Part shown: in pieces, positions 7,627-12,414 of the stretch
Layout: every line of letters starts with the position of its first letter
Position numbering within the stretch: position 1 is the stretch's first letter
Assembly: GCA_964391305.1 (NCBI GenBank)
Contig: CAYMJO010000029.1
Location: 1 to 12,414, forward strand
DNA: 12,414 bases
Direction: 5' to 3'
Origin: CAYMJO01 sp964391305
GTDB taxonomy: Bacteria; Patescibacteriota; CALEFQ01
Made by a program: the position numbers and the translations under genes
The notes under the pieces: generated by a model
What the model saw: the letters and a program-made list of their open reading frames with translations, nothing else
The model's database searches: none
Told to the model about the DNA's origin: nothing

Positions 7627-7734
7627 ATGTATACAAATTTAAATGACTATTTCTCTGAGCTGGGACAGTATTTTGGAGCGTTCTTCGTTGTAGATGGAGA
7701 AATCTACGATATTACTGACATGGTTGAGATCTAA
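7627..7734 (+). CDS. Small ORF (35 residues) in the leader
   Basis: An ATG ORF of 35 codons ending in TAA. The peptide is acidic with aromatic residues, for example QYFGAFFVVDGEIYDITDM, and has no Cys, no signal peptide and no run of one regulatory amino acid. GCGGAATAAAA just before the ATG offers GGA as a weak Shine-Dalgarno match, more than most genes here have. The start lies in the loop, and codons 7-11 in the right arm, of the perfect 11-bp hairpin, so folding could control its translation. It is downstream of a strong promoter and upstream of a terminator. It could be a true small protein, a leader peptide, or a chance ORF within a structured RNA. I do not recognise a family. Confidence 0.45.
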   Translation: MYTNLNDYFSELGQYFGAFFVVDGEIYDITDMVEI

Positions 7735-7753
7735 CTTATTCGATCAACTAAAT

Positions 7754-7780
7754 AAGGGTGTCATTTTTGACACTTTTTTT
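7754..7780 (+). terminator. Intrinsic terminator abutting the next start codon
   Basis: GTGTCA (7758-7763) pairs perfectly with TGACAC (7768-7773) around a TTTT loop. G-T and A-T pairs down to 7754 can extend the stem. Seven T follow (7774-7780). The ATG of the secreted protein is at 7782, one base beyond the T-run, so this acts either as an attenuator for that gene or as the end of a separate leader transcript. The stem has only moderate GC. Confidence 0.7.
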
Positions 7781-7781
7781 A

Positions 7782-9260
7782 ATGGAAAAATTAGTGAAAA
7801 ACAAAAGTGCAGTGATAATCTTAATGTTGGCTCTTTTGGTGCCGGTATCTTTGAATTATAGCAGGGACGTGCATGCGGTTGAGTTTAATCAGAATAGAAT
7901 CATGGAGGATGCTTATTTTGAAGACCATGGCAGCATGAGCCTTTCGGAGATTCAAGATTTTTTGGAAAATCTCAATGATACCATTCTGGACGAGTATAGA
8001 ACGGAAAATATCGGCGGTGAAAAAAAATTGGCTTCGGAGATAATTTACGATGTATCCCAAGAATTTAAAATAAATCCGGAGTTCTTTCTGGCGCTCGTTG
8101 AAAAGGAGCAGGGACTTCTGACGGATCTAAATCCTTCTATCAAAGCACTTGATTGGGCTACTGGATTTGGGGACTATGGGGATAAAAGACGCATGGGTTT
8201 TGGGAAACAGATATACTTTGCCGGCAAGGTAATGGCACATGGCGGGGATTATGATAAATACTCTGATTATTACGACTGGTTCAAAGTTGGAAAGGTCTCT
8301 GGCACTCTTGACGGATACAAAGTCAATCCGGAAAACAATATTACGAGAAAATGTTATCTTTACAATCCATTAAGGGGTGATAAAAACGCTCGTTTTGGCG
8401 CGAACTGGCTTTTATGGCATTTGATCGCCGAAAGATATGCCGAGCAGTTCGCGGCGTACACGGGCGACGATGTTGAAAAAGAGGAAAAGAAGGATGAAAA
8501 ACATCCTGAAAAGTATTTTTATAGGGATGGCACGGTAGTGCGCCAAGTCGGATTTGATGAGGTGTATTTGATAGATGGGAACAAAAAATTTGAGTTTTCC
8601 GGACAGAATGCTCTGGGGTTGAGATATGATTCTTCTGAAATTGTCGAAATTGCCAATGAGGAGCTTGCAAATTTCGAATATGGAGGGAAAATAGGTTTGC
8701 CAAATGGGGTTGTCGTGCAACGTAAAAAGGGCGGAGCCGTTTATTTAGTCAATGAGGGGAACCTGAAAGGGGTTTCTTCGTCGAAAGTTTTGGAGGAGCT
8801 TGGTTTTTCAAATAAAGACATTATAAAAATAGATGACGCTGAAGCAAATTTTCATAAGATTTCTTCAGAGTCTTTCGAGGAGGAAATAAATGTGAGGCCT
8901 AACGATGTTCTCGTTAGGACAGAGGGACAAAATTTGATTTATCTATATAAAGACAAAAAACTTTATCCAATAATGGATAAGAAGATAAAAAATGTGAATT
9001 TCGAATATCATCCCGTTGTAGAAATTTCGGAAAAAGAAGCCGACGGGTACAAGATAGTTAAGCCTTTGATTATGAGGGATGGCACTCTTTTGACTCCGAC
9101 TGAAGGGAAAGATAAAGGCGTCGTCTATATTATTGCGAATGGGAATCTTTGCGCGTTTAGCTCTAAAGAAAAGTTTGACGAAGCTGGATATAGCTTGGAA
9201 AATGTCGTGAAAGTTCCCTTGAAGGTTTTTGAGATGCATACGATTGGAGAAAGAATATAG
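7782..9260 (+). CDS. Secreted lysozyme-like domain protein with C-terminal surface repeats
   Basis: A 492-residue exported protein. Residues 1-32 form a signal peptide: basic MEKLVKNK, a hydrophobic core, and probable cleavage after VHA32. Residues about 50-225 resemble the lysozyme-like domain of many Gram-positive and CPR surface proteins. They have SLSEIQDFLE, SEIIYDVSQEFKINPEFFLALVEKEQGLL with E109 in the KEQ position of a likely catalytic Glu, ALDWATGFG and GFGKQIYFAGKVM. A charged linker (EEKKDEKHPEK) leads to four degenerate repeats of about 55-65 residues, recognisable by VYLI-x-x-G...F-S...LGF-x-x-x-x-I-x-I, for example EVYLIDGNKKFEFS and AVYLVNEGNLKGVSS. It probably binds and cleaves peptidoglycan or acts at the cell surface; activity is inferred only. 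The frame opens at GTG 7758, but that lies in the terminator stem. ATG 7782 is preferred and GTG 7794, preceded by GGAAAAA, is an alternative. Confidence 0.83.
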   Translation: MEKLVKNKSAVIILMLALLVPVSLNYSRDVHAVEFNQNRIMEDAYFEDHGSMSLSEIQDFLENLNDTILDEYRTENIGGEKKLASEIIYDVSQEFKINPEFFLALVEKEQGLLTDLNPSIKALDWATGFGDYGDKRRMGFGKQIYFAGKVMAHGGDYDKYSDYYDWFKVGKVSGTLDGYKVNPENNITRKCYLYNPLRGDKNARFGANWLLWHLIAERYAEQFAAYTGDDVEKEEKKDEKHPEKYFYRDGTVVRQVGFDEVYLIDGNKKFEFSGQNALGLRYDSSEIVEIANEELANFEYGGKIGLPNGVVVQRKKGGAVYLVNEGNLKGVSSSKVLEELGFSNKDIIKIDDAEANFHKISSESFEEEINVRPNDVLVRTEGQNLIYLYKDKKLYPIMDKKIKNVNFEYHPVVEISEKEADGYKIVKPLIMRDGTLLTPTEGKDKGVVYIIANGNLCAFSSKEKFDEAGYSLENVVKVPLKVFEMHTIGERI

Positions 9261-9265
9261 TAGAT

Positions 9266-9368
9266 AAATTACAAATACCAAAATCCAAATTACAAAGCCT
9301 GTTTATTTAGTTTTTTTCTTCTAGATTATAAATAGAGTTTTGATATTTGGATTTTGTAATTTGGTATT
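9266..9368. repeat. Heptad-word inverted repeat, AT-rich (locus 2)
   Basis: The left arm (9266-9296) is a run of 7-bp words: AAATTAC, AAATACC, AAAATCC, AAATTAC again, then AAA. The right arm (9339-9368) is 7-periodic too and is the reverse complement at 24 of 30 positions. All six mismatches fall in the variable middle of the words, none in the AAA or final C positions. The loop is 42 nt. The repeat begins five bases after the TAG of the secreted-protein gene and stops one base before a separate bidirectional terminator, so it is not needed for termination. Confidence 0.82.
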
Positions 9369-9369
9369 C

Positions 9370-9410
9370 AAAAAACAAAACCCTCTAATTTTGGGGGTCT
9401 TGTTTTTTAT
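9370..9410. terminator. Bidirectional intrinsic terminator between convergent genes
   Basis: The left arm 9370-9383 (AAAAAACAAAACCC) pairs with 9395-9408 (GGGTCTTGTTTTTT) at 13 of 14 positions. The A-run on one side and T-run on the other give a U-tail in both directions, fitting its place between a plus-strand gene ending at 9260 and a minus-strand gene ending at 9434. Confidence 0.88.
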
Positions 9411-9433
9411 TTGGGAGCGTCGTGTATTGCTAT

Positions 9434-10822
9434 TTAAAGCTCGCCATTTTCCCATGCTCCGCCTACGATTTCTTCTCTTTTTTTTGCAAGCTTGTCGACA
9501 TCCGGTGCGAGATCTGTGATGATAGATTCAGCGCCTCGATGGCTTTCTCTCACGTCTTCACCGGCTTTTCTCGCTTCCATGACTGCCTCTCGCAGGTTGT
9601 TTGGATGATCAATTATACCGCAGGGTCTGAATCTGTCTTTCACGTCGTGTTGTTTCTTTTTGTAAGATTGGAAGAATTTCGATTTTAGAGCTTCTCTGAT
9701 TGTTGTATCTTTTATATTTTGTACATGAAAATGCGTGAATACGCAAGGCTCGATCGCTCCATTTCCACTTATATGAAGATATCCTTTTCCAGCGGCGATG
9801 CATCCATTTGTAAGCAAAGCGTCACCCCAGAAATCCGCCAATATTATAGGCTTATCTGTTTCGCGCAATTCTCTAATTCGCCTTCTAAGGAGATTACGCT
9901 GGTCCGCGGTGACCATCATATCTGTGCTTGGTTTTCTGCCGAGGGGCATGTATTGGAAATACCAAGCGATCAATGCTCCTTGTTTTATATAAAAATCTAT
10001 GAATTCATCGTTTGTAACGAGCTCCGCGTTCTTTTTAGTGACGGTTACAGAAATCGCGAATGGCACTCTTTCTTCTTTCAGATATTTCATTGCACGCAGG
10101 ACTTTCGAATGAACGCCCGCTCCCCTTCTCGCGTCAGTCTCTTTTTCGTAGCCCTCAACGCTGATGCACGGAGCGGCGTTTCCAAGCCTTTCGAGCTCTT
10201 TCGCAACTTCCTTGTCAATAAGCTGTCCGTTTGTGTATATGATAAAGTACATGTTGTTGTACTTTTTGAGAATTTTCAGCAAATCATTTTTTCTAATAAA
10301 AGGCTCGCCGCCCGTGATCACCGCGAAGTATTGTCCCATGCTTTTCGCCTCATCGAATATTTTCTCCAGTGTTTCATAGGAAAGATCCCCGCTTTTCTTT
10401 TTGTTGTATTCAAAAGCATAACATCCCGTGCATGATATGTTGCATCGCATAGTGGGGCTAACGACCGTCAACGCGGGAGGTGCGAAGCCTTCTTTCGTTT
10501 CGAATTCTTGTCGCAGAATTTTACCCTTCATCAAGGAGTTATTTCCGACGTTATTCAAAATCTTATATCTGCAATTGGCGGAAAGGCGTTTGTTAGACAG
10601 CAAAAAGACATCACACATCTTTAGTGCAAAGCCTCTCACATATCGCAGCTTTCTTTCGTCCAAGCCTTCCGGATTTTCGTTGTAATGCTTTTCAAGCTTT
10701 TTGCGAAGTTTTTTTACGACAATATCGAGCCCGATTCTTGGGACGAATGGCAAGAACATGGCGCCGCTTTTTGCCGCGAGATTTTTTAATTTTGAGCTTA
10801 CTTTAAGTTGATCTGACTTCAT
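9434..10822 (-). CDS. Radical SAM protein with SPASM-like C-terminal cysteines
   Basis: A 462-residue cytoplasmic enzyme. Residues 120-136 contain PTMRCNISCTGCYA, the CX3CX2C motif (C127, C131, C134) that holds the [4Fe-4S] cluster which cleaves S-adenosylmethionine. ITGGEPF (169-175) is the SAM-binding GGEP motif. C341, C360 (NGAIEPC) and C401 (RPCGIIDHP) in the C-terminal part suggest an auxiliary cluster like that of SPASM or related domains, though the number of cysteines is on the low side. The ~115-residue basic, helical N-terminus is specific to this subgroup. Similar proteins occur in anaerobic bacteria and archaea, and I know no proven substrate. The start is ATG at 10822-10820, without a Shine-Dalgarno sequence. 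It lies 35 bases downstream of a 55-residue gene and shares its promoter, so that peptide is a candidate partner or substrate. Confidence 0.85.
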   Translation of the reverse strand: MKSDQLKVSSKLKNLAAKSGAMFLPFVPRIGLDIVVKKLRKKLEKHYNENPEGLDERKLRYVRGFALKMCDVFLLSNKRLSANCRYKILNNVGNNSLMKGKILRQEFETKEGFAPPALTVVSPTMRCNISCTGCYAFEYNKKKSGDLSYETLEKIFDEAKSMGQYFAVITGGEPFIRKNDLLKILKKYNNMYFIIYTNGQLIDKEVAKELERLGNAAPCISVEGYEKETDARRGAGVHSKVLRAMKYLKEERVPFAISVTVTKKNAELVTNDEFIDFYIKQGALIAWYFQYMPLGRKPSTDMMVTADQRNLLRRRIRELRETDKPIILADFWGDALLTNGCIAAGKGYLHISGNGAIEPCVFTHFHVQNIKDTTIREALKSKFFQSYKKKQHDVKDRFRPCGIIDHPNNLREAVMEARKAGEDVRESHRGAESIITDLAPDVDKLAKKREEIVGGAWENGEL

Positions 10823-10857
10823 AATGTTTAAGGTTTAAGATGGTTTTTGATAATTGA

Positions 10858-11025
10858 TTAAAAAGGTTGTGTTGATTCGATATTCTTAATTCTCGCTTTG
10901 GCAAATTCTATTTTTGCGAAACACCATCGATTTTTTGCTATTCTGCAATCGCTTTCGTTTCCACCATTGCTGAATTGCTGATACACTTTGGAGTAGAAAT
11001 AGTCTAATTCCTGCGCGGCGTTCAT
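10858..11025 (-). CDS. 55-residue orphan protein upstream of the radical SAM gene
   Basis: A small ORF starting at ATG 11025-11023 and ending in TAA at 10860-10858. The frame is open further up to a TTG at 11091, but that stretch overlaps a consensus promoter whose predicted start is near 11056, so the ATG about 30 bases downstream is preferred; GTG at 11046 is an alternative. The protein begins MNAAQELDYFYSKVYQQF, continues through a Gly/Asn turn (SNGGNESD) and ends in a basic helix (IEFAKARIKNIE). It has two Cys (SDCRIAKNRWCF), about eight residues apart. It has no signal peptide or membrane segment and no family I know. Co-transcription with a radical SAM enzyme makes it a possible modification substrate or accessory protein, which is inference. 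Confidence 0.62.
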   Translation of the reverse strand: MNAAQELDYFYSKVYQQFSNGGNESDCRIAKNRWCFAKIEFAKARIKNIESTQPF

Positions 11026-11062
11026 GTTTTCACTGCATTTTTCCACTGTAGCTGTATTATGC

Positions 11063-11091
11063 AGTATATTCATTTTTTTGTACATTGTCAA
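11063..11091 (-). promoter_or_regulatory. Consensus sigma70 promoter for the small-protein/radical SAM unit
   Basis: On the minus strand TTGACA (11091-11086) is followed after exactly 17 bases by TATACT (11068-11063): a perfect -35 and five of six at -10. Transcription should begin near 11056, about 30 bases before the 55-residue ORF. No terminator separates that ORF from the radical SAM gene. Confidence 0.85.
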
Positions 11092-11168
11092 CCAAATTTT
11101 TCAAAAGTTGTTGTATTTTAAGGGTTTTTGCTGAAATAAGACAAGATAAGTCCTATTATTTATTATGG

Positions 11169-11192
11169 AAAAAGGAGTTATCCACACTCCTT
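11169..11192 (-). terminator. Probable intrinsic terminator of the tRNA-Leu transcript
   Basis: On the minus strand AAGGAGT (11192-11186) pairs with ACTCCTT (11178-11172) around a 7-base loop, and the run of T continues to five in all (11173-11169). It lies about 95 bases downstream of the tRNA-Leu gene and before the next minus-strand promoter, which is the right place to end that transcript. Confidence 0.6.
11178..11186 (+). promoter_or_regulatory. Single DnaA-box match
   Basis: TTATCCACA is a perfect match to the classical DnaA-box consensus TTATNCACA. It lies in the loop and arms of the terminator hairpin. No second good box, dnaA gene or AT-rich unwinding cluster was seen nearby, so an origin is not supported; it may be chance. 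Confidence 0.3.
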
Positions 11193-11226
11193 GTCTTCAT
11201 TGTTCTTTGTAAAATTTTTGCTGGAA

Positions 11227-11251
11227 TTTCAAATTTTCATAAGATTTGAAA
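11227..11251. other. AT-rich hairpin downstream of tRNA-Leu
   Basis: TTTCAAAT (11227-11234) pairs perfectly with ATTTGAAA (11244-11251) around a 9-base loop. On the minus strand a T-run precedes rather than follows the stem, so it is not a standard terminator. It might help 3' processing of the tRNA transcript. Nothing else was recognised between 11092 and 11287 apart from the terminator. Confidence 0.35.
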
Positions 11252-11287
11252 AAAGGCATTTACTTGGCTTTCTTTGCTAATGAAAAG

Positions 11288-11369
11288 TGCTGGGAGGGAG
11301 AGTCGAACTCCCATGGGTTTCCCCACATGGTCCTAAACCATGCGCGTATACCAATTTCGCCATCCCAGC
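11288..11369 (-). tRNA. tRNA-Leu (anticodon TAG)
   Basis: An 82-base type II tRNA on the minus strand. The acceptor stem GCTGGGA/TCCCAGC is perfect. The D stem is GCG/CGC. The anticodon stem CATGG/CCATG encloses the loop TTTAGGA, giving anticodon TAG, which reads CUA leucine codons. The long variable arm has stem GGG/CCC, and the T arm is GGGAG/CTCCC around TTCGACT. The discriminator base is A, as expected for leucine. CCA is not encoded: the next bases are CTT, so a CCA-adding enzyme must complete it. The 5' flank is occupied by the heptad inverted repeat with no clear promoter, so it may be processed from a transcript coming from the gene at 11458-11787. Confidence 0.95.
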
Positions 11370-11375
11370 GCGTAA

Positions 11376-11453
11376 AAGCACTAAGTGCCAAGCGTCAAGC
11401 ACTAAGCTGTCTCAAGAAGAAAGCTTAGTGCTTGGTGCTTAGAGCTTAGTGCT
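11376..11453. repeat. Heptad-word inverted repeat, AAGCACT type (locus 3)
   Basis: The left arm (11376-11408) is tandem 7-bp words: AAGCACT, AAGTGCC, AAGCGTC, AAGCACT again, then AAGCT. The right arm (11422-11453) read in reverse complement also gives AAG-headed words: AAGCACT, AAGCTCT, AAGCACC, AAGCACT, AAGCT. Of 32 positions 27 are complementary, and several of the other five can wobble; the loop is 13 nt. It occupies the space between the stop codon of the minus-strand gene at 11458, four bases away, and the 5' end of tRNA-Leu, six bases away. There is no T-run for either strand. Confidence 0.85.
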
Positions 11454-11457
11454 CATT

Positions 11458-11787
11458 TTACAGCTCTTTTAGGATTTTGTCTTTTTGTCCCTTGAGTTCT
11501 TCTTTTAACTTCAAGATTTCATCGATAATAATGTCACCAGTATCTCCTATTTTTTCTTCGTAAAATTTTTGGAGATCTTTTTCTTTTGAAGGTCCTGCGT
11601 TTGTGAGTTCGGCGAGTTTTTTTTGGTCTTCCTTGGATAGTTTTTTGATCGATCTTGCGAGAACGCGGTGTTCGATGAGATCCGTCATTTTATCCACCAG
11701 CGCCACTTTTTTGTTCAAAGACAAATTGGCAAGTCCGAGATCTTGTAAAATATTTGTTTCCAGATTTTCTTTTATTTGTTTTTGCAT
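11458..11787 (-). CDS. Small helical protein of unknown function
   Basis: A 109-residue protein, almost entirely charged and predicted helical by eye, with no Cys, Trp, signal peptide or membrane segment. It opens with MQKQIKENLETNILQDLGLANL and continues with LVDKMTDLIEHRVLARSIKKLS and a Lys/Glu-rich C-terminus (EILKLKEELKGQKDK) that could form a coiled coil. The pattern of a short leucine-rich helix followed by a helix ending in HRVLAR resembles small DUF5663-like proteins common in Patescibacteria, but this is a weak recollection. The ATG at 11787-11785 has no Shine-Dalgarno sequence. It follows the upstream gene by 28 bases on the same strand, so the two probably share an operon. The heptad repeat begins right after its stop. 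Confidence 0.72.
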   Translation of the reverse strand: MQKQIKENLETNILQDLGLANLSLNKKVALVDKMTDLIEHRVLARSIKKLSKEDQKKLAELTNAGPSKEKDLQKFYEEKIGDTGDIIIDEILKLKEELKGQKDKILKEL

Positions 11788-11815
11788 GAATTTTTCTAAT
11801 TTTTTTAAAAGAGTT

Positions 11816-12414
11816 TTATTTATAAGACAGAGTTGTTATCGCGTCATACAAGTTTCTGGATGATGTCTTTAAAAAGTTTTCTCCCAACCCTTTCTTTATG
11901 AGGTCGGCGAGCCTTTTGACATCGGCGCTTGTTCCGGGTCTTTCCGCGAATTTTTGGAAGCTTTCCAGATCTTGGAATAGGTGGTTCTTTATACTTTCAA
12001 GATTGATGTTTTTTGTAGTAAGCCAGCTACCCAATTGGTCTGGGAAGAAATTTTGGATATTACCCGATATCTCGACTTTTTCAAAGAGGTTCATTCCCTC
12101 CATGGAAAGGTAGTTCACGGTGTTGTAGAAATCAGGGACATCGTTTGGGCTTAGAGTGAATTGGTTTTCATGTATTCCTTCAACATGGAAATTACCAAGG
12201 ATTTCTCCCAGAGGATTCATATTTACGTCCGTTATTTTGTCGCCTACGGCAGTATCCATAAAAATTCTGAAGCTTGCTCCATTGGTGGTGGTTATTTCCA
12301 AGATATTATTGCGCCCTCTTATCTCTGGTATTGAGTAATTTAGTGCCACAGGCTCCACCGCTTCGAATGCTTGGGTTGGATAATCGGCTGCCGCCGCTAC
12401 CTCGGGCGCGCCGA
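11816..12414 (-). CDS. Uncharacterised protein, N-terminus outside the window
   Basis: The last 198 codons of a gene whose frame is open to the window edge. A GTG at 12358 could serve as a start, but the 18 preceding codons (Ala-rich, with YPTQAFEAVEPVALNY) read on smoothly, so the protein probably begins further upstream. The visible part has a beta-rich stretch (IRGRNNILEITTTNGASFRIFMDTAVGDKI), then a helical C-terminal half with SLGSWL-like and LADLIKKGLGENF segments. It has no Cys and no membrane helix. I do not recognise a family. It lies directly upstream of the small helical protein and likely shares a transcript with it. Confidence 0.7.
   Translation of the reverse strand, partial: GAPEVAAAADYPTQAFEAVEPVALNYSIPEIRGRNNILEITTTNGASFRIFMDTAVGDKITDVNMNPLGEILGNFHVEGIHENQFTLSPNDVPDFYNTVNYLSMEGMNLFEKVEISGNIQNFFPDQLGSWLTTKNINLESIKNHLFQDLESFQKFAERPGTSADVKRLADLIKKGLGENFLKTSSRNLYDAITTLSYK

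Larger units (their letters stand above)
7557..7780 (+). ncRNA. Candidate structured leader RNA
   Basis: The predicted transcript can form several helices. A closing helix joins AGTT (7570-7573) with AACT (7746-7749) and, after a 3-base bulge, GATCGAAT (7577-7584) with ATTCGATC (7738-7745). Inside it is a perfect 11-bp hairpin, CAGAGAAATAG (7598-7608) with CTATTTCTCTG (7647-7657). A second hairpin joins GTAGAT (7690-7695) with ATCTAC (7702-7707) and can be extended by three pairs. A terminator ends the RNA. The loop of the 11-bp hairpin holds the start codon of the 35-codon ORF. A small hairpin CTTATT (7735-7740) with AATAAG (7751-7756) would compete with the closing helix. It matches no riboswitch, 6S, tmRNA, SRP or RNase P signature that I know. 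Helices were found by eye, without energy calculation. Confidence 0.55.

Noticed and set aside
7557..7780. Leader RNA as 6S RNA, tmRNA, SRP RNA or RNase P RNA
   Set aside because: There is no single long hairpin with a central bubble, no tRNA-like ends or tag ending, no SRP-type GGAA loop context, and no conserved RNase P core sequence.
7758..7781. Upstream GTG start for the secreted protein
   Set aside because: These codons lie in the terminator hairpin and its T-run; ATG 7782 gives a normal signal peptide.
9719..10435. 238-codon plus-strand ORF opposite the radical SAM gene
   Set aside because: It is antisense to a clear radical SAM coding region with intact motifs; its composition (Phe, Cys, Ser, Arg-rich) is that of a shadow frame.
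11246..11428. 60-codon plus-strand ORF across tRNA-Leu and locus 3
   Set aside because: It runs through a well-formed tRNA and an inverted repeat, so it cannot be a credible protein gene.
1..12414. CRISPR array
   Set aside because: The repeats present are 7-bp or 11-bp words in short tandem arms without spacers, and no cas genes are seen.
1..12414. UGA recoding (as in Gracilibacteria/SR1)
   Set aside because: TGA at 1727, 4678 and 7470 ends full-length proteins with nothing meaningful beyond, and no in-frame TGA is needed inside any gene.

Overview
The window looks like a piece of a bacterial chromosome of moderate to low GC. It most likely comes from a Candidate Phyla Radiation (Patescibacteria) lineage. 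That placement is inference: it rests on the style of the surface-polysaccharide genes, the lysozyme-like surface protein with C-terminal repeats, the small orphan proteins, the SD-less starts and a tRNA-Leu gene without an encoded CCA. No rRNA or other phylogenetic marker is present. The standard genetic code fits: TGA, TAG and TAA all end genes at sensible places.

The left 7.5 kb is a co-directional (+) surface-polysaccharide cluster. It contains the C-terminal part of a Wzx-type flippase (to 505), two GT4-family glycosyltransferases (588-1727, 1812-2912), a first Wzy_C/O-antigen-ligase-like membrane protein (3116-4678), a GT39/ArnT-like membrane glycosyltransferase (4702-6156) and a second Wzy_C-like protein (6181-7470). 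Together these would add sugars to a lipid-linked glycan, flip it, then extend or transfer it outside the cell. The first ~85-120 bases do not read like a flippase and look more like coding sequence on the other strand, so a rearrangement or chimeric join is possible there.

A near-consensus sigma70 promoter (7522-7550) opens a new (+) unit. Its ~225-nt leader can fold strongly, carries a 35-codon ORF, and ends in an intrinsic terminator whose T-run touches the ATG of a secreted protein (7782-9260). That protein has a signal peptide, a lysozyme-like domain and four degenerate surface repeats. A bidirectional terminator (9370-9410) separates it from the right-hand genes.

The right part is on the (-) strand. 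A consensus promoter (11063-11091) drives a 55-residue orphan protein and a radical SAM protein with extra C-terminal cysteines. Further right are a tRNA-Leu(TAG) gene and two uncharacterised proteins, the last cut by the window edge.

The most unusual structure is a set of three inverted repeats at 4600-4688, 9266-9368 and 11376-11453. In each, both arms are built from tandem 7-bp words. Each locus uses a different word (GGGCACA-like, AAATNNC-like, AAGCACT-like), and each sits on or within about six bases of the stop codon of a protein gene. Two weaker look-alikes lie near the stop codons at 505 and 1727.
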